Positions 34,687-43,244 of a DNA stretch of 64,000 bases are shown here, piece by piece. Both the position numbers and the translations under genes were made by a program. The stretch spans positions 2,811,655 through 2,875,654 of the forward strand of contig NZ_CP100448.1 of the NCBI RefSeq assembly GCF_024227715.1, read 5' to 3'. Every line of letters starts with the position of its first letter. The stretch's first letter is position 1. Below the pieces are notes generated by a model that searched no databases, was not told where the DNA came from, and worked only from the letters and a program-made list of their open reading frames with translations. This DNA is from Halomarina litorea (GTDB lineage: Archaea; Halobacteriota; Halobacteria; Halobacteriales; Haloarculaceae).

Positions 34687-35237
34687 CGACCGACTGGACG
34701 GTCCGCGCCATCACTCGCGCGACCCTCCCGGTCCTGCTCGCGCTCACGCTCGTCGAACTCCTGAGCGGGCTGGTCCTCGGGCGCTTCGAGGCGACCCTCC
34801 TCCAGTATCCGACCCTGCTCGTCCTCGTCCCCGTCACCATCGGGACCGCCGGGAACCTCGGGAGCGTCCTCGCCTCGCGGCTCTCCTCGGCGTTCCACCT
34901 CGGGACGCTCGAGTTCGGTGCCGACGACACCCTGTTCGGTAACGCGCTGGCGACGGTGCTCCTCGCGCTGACGACGTTCCCGCTCATCGGCGCAGGGGGG
35001 TGGGCGCTGGCGGGGGTGACCAGCGGGACAGACCTCCCGCTCTCGACGGTGCTCGTCGTCGCGGTGAGCAGCGGCGCGGCCCTCGCGGTCCTCGCCGTCG
35101 TCGTCACGTTCGTCGCGACCTACGCGGCCTACCGACTGGAACTGGACCCCGACGACGTCGTCATCCCCGTCGTCACGAACACCTGCGACGTGCTGGGCGT
35201 GGTGGTACTGTTCGCCGTCGTGCAGGTCGTGGTCTGA
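34683..35237 (+). CDS. MgtE/SLC41-type divalent cation transporter, half subunit 2
   Basis: Protein of 184 residues, a second MgtE membrane domain: LLVLVPVTIGTAGNLGSVLA and IPVVTNTCDVLGVVVLF correspond to the signatures of the first copy. Its start overlaps the first gene's stop (ATGA). The pair is a split version of the two-fold MgtE/SLC41 fold and would make a Mg2+ (or other divalent ion) channel or carrier together. Confidence 0.82.
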   Translation: MTTDWTVRAITRATLPVLLALTLVELLSGLVLGRFEATLLQYPTLLVLVPVTIGTAGNLGSVLASRLSSAFHLGTLEFGADDTLFGNALATVLLALTTFPLIGAGGWALAGVTSGTDLPLSTVLVVAVSSGAALAVLAVVVTFVATYAAYRLELDPDDVVIPVVTNTCDVLGVVVLFAVVQVVV

Positions 35238-35241
35238 CCGG

Positions 35242-36090
35242 TCAGTCCGTCCCCACGTCCGCCTCGACGCTCTCGGGGTCGGTCGGCGGTTCCCAGATGT
35301 CGTCCACGTCGACCCGGTCCGCGAGGACGGCGTTCAGGACGGCGCCGACGAGGATGACCAGTCCCCCGAGGTAGAGCCACGTCAGAAGGAGGAGGAGGCC
35401 GCCGACGACGCCGTAGAACTGGACGCTCCGTGACATGCTCGCGTAGACGCGGATGAAGAGGCCGAGGAGGGTCCACGTCGTCGCCGCGAACACCGCCCCC
35501 GGCAGCGCCTCCCGGACGGTCACGTCCTCGCCGGGGAGGACGTAGTACAGCGGGAGGAACGCGGCGGTGAGGACGACGAGGACGACCAGCGGGACGACGA
35601 CGACGAACAGCGTCCCGCCGAGCGCCGAGACGAGCGCGAGGCCGACGGCGCCGAGGATGACGATAGCGAGCGGGACGGCCACCGTCACCGTCGCGATGTC
35701 GAGTGCCTTCTGGACGAGCGAGACCTCCTCGCGGACGCCGTAGACGCGCTCGAACGCCGCATTCGTCGTCTGGAACGTCTGGACGACGCTCCACGCGAGG
35801 ATGAGGAAGGCGAGGACGCCCGCGCGAGTCCGGCCCGTCGCGTTCTCCGTGAGCGAGGTGAGCGACGACTCGACGCCGCCCGCGGAGATGCCGACAAGCG
35901 CCTCGACGGCCCGCGCCGCGAGGCCGAACTGCCCGAGCAGCGAGAGGGCGATGACGGCGAACAGCGTGAGGGGGATGAGCGTGTTGAACGCGTGGTAGCC
36001 GAGACTCGCCGCGGCGACCGTCACCTGTTGCTCGCGGGCGACGGTGACGGCGGTCCGGGCGACGCTCCGTAGGTCCTTCGGCGGGTTCAC
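35242..36090 (-). CDS. YihY/BrkB-family membrane protein
   Basis: Protein of 282 residues with six or so membrane helices. The family core is visible: AREQQVTVAAASLGYHAFNTLIPLTLF, then VVQTFQTTNAAFERVYGV, YYVLPGEDVTVREALPGAVFAA and VQFYGVVGGLLLLLTWLYLGG. YihY family members were once called ribonuclease BN; their true role is uncertain. The start is a GTG (VNPPKDLRSVART). It is convergent with the MgtE pair. Confidence 0.88.
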   Translation of the reverse strand: MNPPKDLRSVARTAVTVAREQQVTVAAASLGYHAFNTLIPLTLFAVIALSLLGQFGLAARAVEALVGISAGGVESSLTSLTENATGRTRAGVLAFLILAWSVVQTFQTTNAAFERVYGVREEVSLVQKALDIATVTVAVPLAIVILGAVGLALVSALGGTLFVVVVPLVVLVVLTAAFLPLYYVLPGEDVTVREALPGAVFAATTWTLLGLFIRVYASMSRSVQFYGVVGGLLLLLTWLYLGGLVILVGAVLNAVLADRVDVDDIWEPPTDPESVEADVGTD

Positions 36091-36140
36091 GCAGGGCGTT
36101 CGACGCCGCCGAACAAAAAGGGGGGGCTCGTCGTCTCGAC

Positions 36141-36482
36141 TCAGGCCATGGCGCGGCAGGACTCCGCGCACTTCGGGAGGACTTCCGCGCAGGTCTGGCA
36201 GTGGTCGGCGTCGTGTTGCTCGCACTCCTCGGCGCAGGCCTCGCAGGCCTCCGCACAGGCTTCCGCGAGCTGCGTGCTGTAGTTGGAGTCGCGGGCCATC
36301 AGTCGCGCGTGGAGCGACGCGATGTCCGCGACGTCGCGACAGAGGCGGATGCACTCGGCCATGTCCTCGCCCTCGCCTGCGCACTCGTCGGCGCACCACT
36401 CACACGCCTGGACGGCCTCCAGACAGTTGTCGATACACTCGCGCTGGTCCTCGCTCAGGTGGTCGAGTTGCTGTAGTGCCAT
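36141..36482 (-). CDS. Four-helix-bundle copper-binding protein (Csp/DUF326 family)
   Basis: A 113-residue protein with 15 cysteines, mostly in CxxxC or CxxC arrangements along helices (ECIDNCLEAVQACEWCADEC; AECIRLCRDVADIA; EACAEACEACAEECEQ; HCQTCAEVLPKCAESC). This pattern matches the Csp copper-storage proteins, in which Cys residues line the inside of a four-helix bundle and bind many Cu(I). There is no signal peptide, so it would be cytosolic like Csp3. It starts MALQQLDHLSEDQRECID. No copper pump is beside it. Confidence 0.88.
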   Translation of the reverse strand: MALQQLDHLSEDQRECIDNCLEAVQACEWCADECAGEGEDMAECIRLCRDVADIASLHARLMARDSNYSTQLAEACAEACEACAEECEQHDADHCQTCAEVLPKCAESCRAMA

Positions 36483-36898
36483 TGCACGTAGAGAGAGTGC
36501 GGGAGCCGTCGTATCGTCTCGCCTTGCGTTCGGCGGGTGGCGTCCCGCGTCGGCGCGGCCGTCTCGACGGTCGAACGAACCGTCGCCTCGAATCCCGTCG
36601 TCGGGAACGACCCCGACTTCGGGTTCCAAAGGACCAGTATCGGCCCGAGCCCGCCCGACGACCCACTTCTCGCGCTCTGGCGGCCCGAGGTGGCGGTCTG
36701 TGGCGAACTGTTCCGGGAACCGCTCGCTGTCCACTTCGCATCCGTAGCAGAGGGTGGCTTGAACGGGCGCCCGGACATGCGACCGATGGACTCCGAGGGC
36801 CGGGTGCCGGGCGGGACACAGTCCTGGTCCGCGACCACTCGCTCTCGCTCGGGTTCGTCGCTTCCTCACCCGTCGACGCCCCGCTCGTCGCGGACTGC
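36483..36898. other. Intergenic region with no confident gene
   Basis: 416 bases. Open frames exist on both strands but are mutual shadows. On the minus strand a short stretch with high third-position GC reads ATLCYGCEVDSERFPEQF, then RHLGPPEREKWVVG. It has no start codon close to it and decays into low-complexity sequence before the Csp gene, so it could be a relic of a small zinc protein or chance. No hairpin or tRNA found. Confidence 0.4.
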
Positions 36899-37507
36899 CT
36901 ACCGCGCTTCCGCGAACCGCTCGGGGAGGTAGTCCGCGAGGTGGGGCGGGAGCCGTCCCGCCAGCGCCGCCCAGAGGTCGGCCAGTCGCTTCCTGAGGAC
37001 GGTGTAGGCCATCGCGGCGACCAGCAGGAGCGTCACGCCGTCGTCGAGGGGGGCGCTGGTGACCGCCAGCGCGGGGAGGCCCGCGACGCCCGCGAGGAGG
37101 AGGTCCGCGGGCGCGCCGTCGTAGGGGACGAGCCGTCGAGGCGGGAGCCACCGCCCATGATAGTGGCTGTAAACGGCGCGCTCGGAGGTCGCACGCCACG
37201 GTTTCAGTTCGAGGCCCCCGCCGAGGACGTCCATCGACGCGTGCAGGCCCGCCGAGAGCAGGAAGGCGGCGAGGGCGGCGAGCGCGGGGCCGCCGACGGC
37301 GAGTGCGCCGGCCAGCGCGAGCACCCCTGCGAGCGGGCCGTAGACCGGGAAGTGGAGCGTCTTCCGGTGGCCGGCGTAGAGGTCGAGGTCCGGGACGGCC
37401 CCGCCGAGCGCGCCGGCGAGGAGGGCGAACGTGCCGGCCTCGGGCGCGAGGAGGGCGACGCAACCACCCACTACGATACCCACGAGCACGTGGGTCATCA
37501 CCATCAT
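36899..37507 (-). CDS. Membrane-bound metal-dependent hydrolase-like protein (DUF457/YdjM-like)
   Basis: Protein of 202 residues. It begins MMVMTHVLVGIVVGGCVALLAP with an early His, then GALGGAVPDLDLYAGHRKTLHFPVYG, and AGLHASMDVLGGG. The HxxxG...PDLD...H...HxxxD arrangement is that of the DUF457 family (putative inner-membrane metal-dependent hydrolases). About five membrane segments. Its activity is unproven. Met1, Met2 or Met4 may be the start. Confidence 0.75.
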   Translation of the reverse strand: MMVMTHVLVGIVVGGCVALLAPEAGTFALLAGALGGAVPDLDLYAGHRKTLHFPVYGPLAGVLALAGALAVGGPALAALAAFLLSAGLHASMDVLGGGLELKPWRATSERAVYSHYHGRWLPPRRLVPYDGAPADLLLAGVAGLPALAVTSAPLDDGVTLLLVAAMAYTVLRKRLADLWAALAGRLPPHLADYLPERFAEAR

Positions 37508-37599
37508 CGAGGGTCCGTACGGGCCGGAGGGGATAAACTCGTGTCGGGTCGCCGGGGACAGGGTTTAGCCGTCGCCGGGCGTATCACTCGCGAGCGAGC

Positions 37600-38244
37600 A
37601 TGGGCCAGTTCGTCGACCGGGCGGCGCGGTACCAGCGGGGGCTGAGTCGCCTCCTGCAGGTCGCCATCGCGGCGATGCTCGTCGCCGGCCTCCTCACGCT
37701 GAACGTGGGCGTCGTCGTCAACGCGACGGCCGCCCTGGCGGTCACCTTCCTCCCCGCCGTCCTCGCGCGGGACGACTCGCTGCGCCTCGACCCGAAGCTG
37801 ACGCTGTGGGTCACGCTCGCCGTCTTCCTCCACACGCTGGGGATGTTCGGCGGCTACGAACACGTCTGGTGGTGGGACCACGTCACCCACACGCTCTCGG
37901 CGACAGTGGTCGCCGCCGTGGGCTACGCCACCGCGCGCGCCCTGGACGAGTACTCCGACGCCATCCGCTTCACGGGGGGGTTCCTCTTCGCGTTCACCCT
38001 GCTGTTCACCATCGCGCTGGGCGTCCTCTGGGAGGTCGTGGAGTTCTCGATGCGCGAACTCGGCCACCTGTTCGACCTCGAACCCGTCCTCGTCCAGTAC
38101 GGACTGGAGGACACCGTCGTGGACCTCGTCTTCGACATCGTGGGGGCGATACTCGTCGCGACGTTCGGCACCCGCGAACTCTCGGACCTCGCGAACCGCC
38201 TCACCGAACGGTTCGAGCGTGACCGCGACACGCGGGTGAAGTAG
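37600..38244 (+). CDS. DUF2238/YjdF-like membrane protein
   Basis: Protein of 214 residues with about six helices. HTLGMFGGYEHVWWWDHVTHTLSAT and LGVLWEVVEFSMRE carry the conserved His, Asp, Trp and Glu residues of the DUF2238 family, and DTVVDLVFDIVGAILVA is the conserved last helix. Function unknown. A GGTTTAG element (37561-37567) lies about 35 bases before the ATG. It is convergent with the CBS-MaoC gene, 5 bases between the stops. Confidence 0.75.
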   Translation: MGQFVDRAARYQRGLSRLLQVAIAAMLVAGLLTLNVGVVVNATAALAVTFLPAVLARDDSLRLDPKLTLWVTLAVFLHTLGMFGGYEHVWWWDHVTHTLSATVVAAVGYATARALDEYSDAIRFTGGFLFAFTLLFTIALGVLWEVVEFSMRELGHLFDLEPVLVQYGLEDTVVDLVFDIVGAILVATFGTRELSDLANRLTERFERDRDTRVK

Positions 38245-38249
38245 CCGCG

Positions 38250-39200
38250 CTACCCCGTGTCGGGTGTCTCCAGTTTCTCCTCGACGCTGTAGGGCAGGTC
38301 GTCGACGAGGACGACGGCCTCGCCGTCGACGACGCGCGCGCCCTCCTCCTCGGCACCCGCCTCCACGTCGCTCACGTCGTAGACGGCGGTCACGAGGCGG
38401 AACTTCCCGCCGCCGAGGTCCTCGACCACCTCGCAGACGGCGGCGATGGTGTCGCCCACCTCGACCGGGCCGAGAAAGCGCAGGTCCTGCGAGAGGTAGA
38501 TGGTGAGACCGGGGAGGCGCGCGAGGGCGGCGCTGATGGTGCCCGAGACGAGCGTCCCGTGGGCGATGCGCTTGCCGAAGCGCGTCTCGCTCGCGAACTC
38601 GCCGTCGAGGTGGAGGCGGTTCGTGTCGCCGCTGGCCTCCGCGAACGCCCGCACGTCGGCGTCCGAGAGCACCTTCCGGAACCGGATGACGTCGCCGACG
38701 GAGAGGCCGTCCTCCTCGCCCTCGTGGTGGAACTCCCAGTCGGTGTCCTCGTAGGCCGTCACGTCGGTCCCCAGTCGGGCGTAATCCGCCCGCGGGCGGC
38801 CCGCCTCGACCGACAGCGCGAACCGCGGGAGGTAGTACGCGAGGTCCGTCGTCGTGAGGATGCCGACGAGCGACCCGTCGTCGAGGACCGGGAGGCGCTT
38901 GATGTCCTCCTCGCGGAGCATCGTCGCCGCCGTCTCCAGGTCGTCGTCCGCCTCGGCGGTGGTGACCGGCGAGCGCATCACGTCGCGGACGACCGTGGCG
39001 GTCGGGTCCGCGCCGTCGGCGACCAGCCCCACGATGTCGCCCTCCGTGACGATGCCGACCGGGGCGTCGTCCTCGACGACGACGAGCGACCCGACCGTCG
39101 CATCGTGCATCCGCCGGGCCGCGGTCGCGACGGCCGTCTCCGGCGAAACGGTCTCGGCGGGCGACGTCATGGCGTCGCGTACGTGCAGGGGAACCACCAT
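38250..39200 (-). CDS. CBS-domain pair fused to a MaoC-like hydratase domain
   Basis: Protein of 316 residues, one continuous frame. Residues ~5-135 are two CBS domains (VRDAMTSPAETVSPETAVAT, VEDDAPVGIVTEGDIVGLVA; VRDVMRSPVTTAEADDDLET, LVGILTTTDLAYYLPRF). Residues ~165-300 are a MaoC/hot-dog hydratase domain (GDVIRFRKVLSDADVRAFAE, SGDTNRLHLDGEFA, FGKRIAHGTLVSGTIS; the catalytic Asp and His are in SGDTNRLHLD). CBS pairs bind adenosine nucleotides, so an enoyl-CoA hydratase or similar activity may be controlled by energy state. The start MVVPLHVRDAM is the CBS start. Acid substrate unknown. Confidence 0.88.
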   Translation of the reverse strand: MVVPLHVRDAMTSPAETVSPETAVATAARRMHDATVGSLVVVEDDAPVGIVTEGDIVGLVADGADPTATVVRDVMRSPVTTAEADDDLETAATMLREEDIKRLPVLDDGSLVGILTTTDLAYYLPRFALSVEAGRPRADYARLGTDVTAYEDTDWEFHHEGEEDGLSVGDVIRFRKVLSDADVRAFAEASGDTNRLHLDGEFASETRFGKRIAHGTLVSGTISAALARLPGLTIYLSQDLRFLGPVEVGDTIAAVCEVVEDLGGGKFRLVTAVYDVSDVEAGAEEEGARVVDGEAVVLVDDLPYSVEEKLETPDTG

Positions 39201-39275
39201 ACCACACGTGACACCCTCCGGGGTAATCACCCTGCCGTCCGCGCCACCTATCGACGGGGGGCACGTAGTGGTGAC

Positions 39276-40322
39276 GTGCGTCTCGAACTCCCCCCGCGGC
39301 TGGTCGACTGGACGCTCCTCGCGGCGGTGGGTCTCGCCCTCGTGACGGGACTCGCCAGCCTCACCGCCGGGAGCGCCCGCGAGTGGTGGCTGTTCGTCCT
39401 CCACGGGGCCGGCGCGCTCACCCTCGTCGCCCTCCTGTTCTGGAAGCTCCGCCGGGTGCGCCACCGCCTGCGCGGGCGCTCTCCCACCGTCGCGCTCTCG
39501 GCCCTGCTCGCCCTCGTGACGATGGCGGCGCTCGCCACGGGCGTCGCGTGGGTCCTCGGCGTCGGCGCGGACCGCCGGGTCGCCGGGTGGACGCTCCTCA
39601 ACCTCCATATCGGCCTCGGCCTGCTCGTGGTCCCCCTGCTCGCCTACCACCTCGCCCGGCGGTACCACGCGCCCCCGCGGGCCGACTGGGAGGGCCGGCG
39701 GACCGTCCTCCAGTACGCCGCGCTGGCCGTCGGCGGGGCGCTCGTCTGGCGGGCACAGCAGGCGCTCGTCGCGGTGCTAGGAGCGGACGACCGGCGGTTC
39801 ACCGGGTCGCGCCCGGAGGGCAGGTCGGGCAACCGCTTCCCGGTGACGAGCTGGGTGCTCGACGACCCGGCCCCCGTCGACCCGGCCGAGTGGCGACTCC
39901 ACGTCGTCGGGCGGGTGGCCCGCCCGCTGGAACTCGGCTACGACGACATCACGGGAAGTCCCCACACCACTGAGTCGGCGCTACTGGACTGCACCAGCGG
40001 CTGGTACGTCGAACGCGACTGGCGCGGCCTCGGCGTGGGGGACCTGCTCGACGCCGCCGGGGTCGGCGAGAGCGCCCGCTGGGTGACGTTCCACTCGGTG
40101 ACGGGCTACCGGTTCGGCTTCCCGGTCGAGGTGGCCCGCAGGCTCGTGCTGGCGACGCACGTCGACGGCGAGCGCCTGACCCACGGCCACGGCTTCCCGC
40201 TCCGGGTGGTCGCCCCCGACCGGCGGGGGTTCCAGTGGGTGAAGTGGGTCACCGCCGTCGAGGTGCGCGAGACGCGCGACTGGGGGCAGTGGCTCGCCAT
40301 CTTCGTCAGCGGCATCGACTGA
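39276..40322 (+). CDS. Membrane-anchored molybdopterin oxidoreductase (cytochrome b561-like domain plus SUOX/YedY-like domain)
   Basis: Protein of 348 residues from a GTG. The first ~160 residues hold four helices with His residues spaced like heme ligands (VLHGAGALTL; NLHIGLGLLVVPLLAYHLARRYH). The C-terminal ~180 residues match the sulfite-oxidase-type molybdopterin domain: RFPVTSWVLDD, WRLHVVGRVARPLELGYDDI, the Moco-ligand Cys in ALLDCTSGWYVERDW, and HGHGFPLRVVAPDRRGFQWVKWV. It resembles a fusion of the MsrQ heme protein and MsrP/YedY reductase kinds. The substrate, perhaps a sulfoxide, is unknown. The start codon is weakly supported; upstream GTGs exist. Confidence 0.82.
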   Translation: MRLELPPRLVDWTLLAAVGLALVTGLASLTAGSAREWWLFVLHGAGALTLVALLFWKLRRVRHRLRGRSPTVALSALLALVTMAALATGVAWVLGVGADRRVAGWTLLNLHIGLGLLVVPLLAYHLARRYHAPPRADWEGRRTVLQYAALAVGGALVWRAQQALVAVLGADDRRFTGSRPEGRSGNRFPVTSWVLDDPAPVDPAEWRLHVVGRVARPLELGYDDITGSPHTTESALLDCTSGWYVERDWRGLGVGDLLDAAGVGESARWVTFHSVTGYRFGFPVEVARRLVLATHVDGERLTHGHGFPLRVVAPDRRGFQWVKWVTAVEVRETRDWGQWLAIFVSGID

Positions 40323-40347
40323 GCCGAGCGGGACGGACCGCCGGGAC

Positions 40348-41892
40348 TCAGTCGCGGGACGCGCGCGGGTAGCGGGTCGCGAGCGCCTCGGTCGCGGGCC
40401 CGTCGATGACCTCGCCGTCGGCGTCGAACCGGGAGCCGTGACAGGGGCAGTCCCACGACCGCTCGGCGGCGTTCCAGTCGACGACGCACTTCATGTGGGG
40501 ACACACGGCCGAGACGGCCCGCAGGTCGCCCGACTCGTCGCGCGAGACGGCGACGGGGCTGGTCCCCTCTCGAACGACCGTCCCCTCGCCCGGCGCGAGG
40601 CCGTCGAGCGAGCGCCGGTCGGCCGCCCGGAGCCACCCCCGGAGGAAGTGGCCGGCGCTGTCGGCGTTCTCGGTCACGAGTTCGCGCAGCGAACGCCCGG
40701 AGAGCGTCACCCGTCGGGGGCTGTAGAGGTCCGCCCAGCGGTGGTCCCGGCCGGCGACGAGTGCCGCGAGCACGCTCGCCGCGGCCGTCCCGTTGGTCAT
40801 CCCCCAGCCGCCGAACCCCGTCGCGACGAAGCAGTGGTCGGTCGCCGGGCCGAGGCGACCGACGTACGGTACCCGGTCGGTGGTGACGTAGTCCTGTGTC
40901 GACCACCGGTACCTGACGTCGGTCACGTCGAAGTGCTCGCGGGCGAACGCGGCCAGCCGCCGGTAGCGCTCCGCCGCGTCCGCCTGTCCCGTCTTGTGGT
41001 TCTCGCCGCCGACGAGGAGGTACTCCTCGCCGTCGTGGCGGTGGGGACGGAGCGATCGGTAGGGGTCCGAGTGGTCGTAGTACATCCCGTCGGGCACCTC
41101 GCCGTCCACCGTGACCGCGAGGACGTACGACCGCTTGGGGTACATCCGGGCGAAGAACCCGCCACGGTCTTGGATGGGGAAGTGCGTCGCGAGGACGACG
41201 TCGTCTGCGCGGACGGTCCCCCGGTCGGTCTCGACGCGGCAGGGTACCCCGCCGTCGACGTCGGTCACCTTCGTGCGCTCGAAGACGCGCCCGCCGGCGT
41301 GGACGAACTGCTCGACGAGTGCGAGGAGGTACCGCCGCGGGTCGAACTGTGCCTGGTCGGCGAACGCGACCGCCCCCGCGGTCCGGTAGGGCAGGTCGAG
41401 TGCGTCGTCCCCGACGAACGACGCCGGGAGGCCGAGGCCGTCTGCGACCTCCGCCTCCCGCCGAACGGCCGACCGGTCGTCCCCGGATCGGGCGTAGGTG
41501 TACGCCGGGAGGCGACGGAAGCCGCAGTCGATGTCGCTCTCGGCGACCCGATCGCCGATCTCGTCGACGGCGGCCTCGTTCGCCTCGCCGTACTGTCGGG
41601 CCGCGTCGGCACCGAGCGTTCCGCGCAGGCGGTCGTAGACGAGGCCGTGCAGGGAGGTGACCTTGGCCGTCGTCCGGCCGGTCACCCCCTCGACGACCCG
41701 GTCGCGTTCGAGGAGGGTGACGTCGTAGCCGTCCTCGAGGAGTCTGAAGGCGGTCGTCACGCCGACGATGCCGCCGCCGACGACCGCGACGTCGGTCGCC
41801 TCGTCGCCCGCCATGGGCGCGTAGTCGGTCCTCGGGGCGGTCGTCGCCCAGAGGGGCGCCGTCTCCTCCGGGAGGTCGGCGTCGCCGCTCAC
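40348..41892 (-). CDS. FAD-dependent oxidoreductase (DAO family) with a C-terminal Rieske domain
   Basis: Protein of 514 residues. The FAD motif VAVVGGGIVGVTTAFRLLEDG is near residue 36. The middle is a DadA-like oxidase (RTTAKVTSLHGLVYDRL; VGGENHKTGQAD; WSTQDYVTTDRVPYVG; VATGFGGWGMTNGTAAA). The last ~90 residues are a Rieske [2Fe-2S] domain with CPHMKC and CPCHGS, giving two Cys-His pairs. Such proteins probably oxidise an amine or amino acid and pass electrons through the Rieske centre. It is convergent with the molybdopterin enzyme, 25 bases apart; whether they share a pathway is not shown. Confidence 0.9.
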   Translation of the reverse strand: MSGDADLPEETAPLWATTAPRTDYAPMAGDEATDVAVVGGGIVGVTTAFRLLEDGYDVTLLERDRVVEGVTGRTTAKVTSLHGLVYDRLRGTLGADAARQYGEANEAAVDEIGDRVAESDIDCGFRRLPAYTYARSGDDRSAVRREAEVADGLGLPASFVGDDALDLPYRTAGAVAFADQAQFDPRRYLLALVEQFVHAGGRVFERTKVTDVDGGVPCRVETDRGTVRADDVVLATHFPIQDRGGFFARMYPKRSYVLAVTVDGEVPDGMYYDHSDPYRSLRPHRHDGEEYLLVGGENHKTGQADAAERYRRLAAFAREHFDVTDVRYRWSTQDYVTTDRVPYVGRLGPATDHCFVATGFGGWGMTNGTAAASVLAALVAGRDHRWADLYSPRRVTLSGRSLRELVTENADSAGHFLRGWLRAADRRSLDGLAPGEGTVVREGTSPVAVSRDESGDLRAVSAVCPHMKCVVDWNAAERSWDCPCHGSRFDADGEVIDGPATEALATRYPRASRD

Positions 41893-41970
41893 GGGCCAGA
41901 CCCTCGCGATGGGTCACGTCGGGTGCGGTGGCGTTGGTGCGTCATGAAAAACGGTGTCGTCGTTCGCTCG

Positions 41971-42534
41971 CTACTCGCGGAACTGCTGGACCGCCTCGGC
42001 GACGCTCGCGTTCTGGAGGTAGTCCGCGAACGCGAGCAGCGTCGGCGCCCAGAGGCCGACGAACAGGCCGTACTCCCGGTCACCGCGGACGTAGAACTGG
42101 TACCACGAGAACAGCACGGACCCGATGGCCGCCACCACGACCGGGTCGCTGGTGTCGACGGCGTCGGTGACGTCGGACTGGCGCGCTCGTTCGACGGTCT
42201 TCGACTCGCGGGCCTTCTGGACCGCGTCGTGGTTGCGGACCCGGTCTGCCAGTCCCTCGCGGCGGTGGCCGTCCACGTCGTTCTTCCGGGTGTGTTCGAG
42301 GCCGTGGTCGTCCGGGTCGGGGTCGGTCCCCTCCCCGTCCTCGTCGTCCAGCGTCGACTGGTCGACCTGCGACTCCGGCCCCGCGGCCTCGGCGGGTTCG
42401 GCCGCCCCCGCCGCCCCCTCCTCCGGCGGTTCCTCGGTCATCGACCCCGTCGAGGCCGTCGCGTCGGTGTCCTCCGCGGCCGTCTCCTCGTCCCGGTCCT
42501 CGGTCTCGGCGTTCGCGGTAGTGTCGTCTGTCAT
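41971..42534 (-). CDS. Acidic protein with C-terminal membrane helices, unknown function
   Basis: A 187-residue protein. The first ~95 residues are disordered and rich in Glu/Asp/Ala/Thr. A charged helix (LADRVRNHDAVQKARESKTVERARQ) follows, then two membrane segments (PVVVAAIGSVLFSWYQFYV and YGLFVGLWAPTLLAFADYL). Starting at MTDDTTANAE is preferred to an upstream ATG. No family recognised; haloarchaeal membrane proteins with long acidic tails are common. Confidence 0.65.
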   Translation of the reverse strand: MTDDTTANAETEDRDEETAAEDTDATASTGSMTEEPPEEGAAGAAEPAEAAGPESQVDQSTLDDEDGEGTDPDPDDHGLEHTRKNDVDGHRREGLADRVRNHDAVQKARESKTVERARQSDVTDAVDTSDPVVVAAIGSVLFSWYQFYVRGDREYGLFVGLWAPTLLAFADYLQNASVAEAVQQFRE

Positions 42535-42626
42535 CGGTCGGAGTTCGACCGCCACGGGTGTCACGTCTGTGCCCGCACGTGCGTGGTCCGATGCCGATTC
42601 GCGGGTTCGGAGGGGGCTGAGACGCG

Positions 42627-43244
42627 CTACCGGTCCCCGGCGAGGATTCGCGTCGGGCCGGGGACCGCCCCCTCGACGTGGACCGCCTCGAACCCGGCGG
42701 CGCGCGCACCCTCGACGTCCGCCGCCGCGTCGTCGCCGACCATCACGTACCGGTCGGCGGGGAGGGCCTCACGGGCCGCGTCGAAGGGTGCGGGGTCTGG
42801 CTTGTGCGCCCCGGCGTCGTAGGAGGTGACCACCGTGCCGAACGGGTCGAGGAGACCGGTGTGCGCCAGTTTCGCCCGCTGGACGGCGGTGACGCCGTTG
42901 GTCACCACGCCGAGGCGGGCCCCGTCCGCGAGGGCGTCGAGCGTCTCGCGGACGCCCGAGGGGACCGTCGCCTCGCGGCACTCGCGGGCGACGAGTGCCT
43001 CCGCGAGCGCCGACGGGTCGGCGTCGAGGTCGAACGCGGCGCAGACGTCGGCCATCGCGCGGCGGTACGGGTCCGGCGCGAGGGCCTCGAAGTGGGAGAA
43101 GAAGCGCTCGCCGTAGCGGTCGACCCATCGGGCCTCCGACCGGCCCAGGCGGTCCTCGAAGGCCCCGGTGAGGACGCTTTCGTAGTCCGGGAGGCGCAAG
43201 AGCGTCCCGTCGAGGTCGAAGCAGACGGCCGTCCGCTCGCTCAT
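42627..43244 (-). CDS. HAD-superfamily hydrolase (phosphatase-like)
   Basis: Protein of 205 residues. Motif I is CFDLDGTLL, motif II is VVTNGVTAVQRAKL, motif III Lys is in DAGAHKPDPAPFD, and motif IV is VMVGDDAAADVEGARAAGF. These make a complete HAD catalytic site for phosphate monoester hydrolysis. The cap domain suggests a phosphoglycolate phosphatase-like or nucleotidase-like enzyme; the substrate is open. It is the last gene of a three-gene unit and overlaps the upstream gene by four bases. Confidence 0.88.
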   Translation of the reverse strand: MSERTAVCFDLDGTLLRLPDYESVLTGAFEDRLGRSEARWVDRYGERFFSHFEALAPDPYRRAMADVCAAFDLDADPSALAEALVARECREATVPSGVRETLDALADGARLGVVTNGVTAVQRAKLAHTGLLDPFGTVVTSYDAGAHKPDPAPFDAAREALPADRYVMVGDDAAADVEGARAAGFEAVHVEGAVPGPTRILAGDR

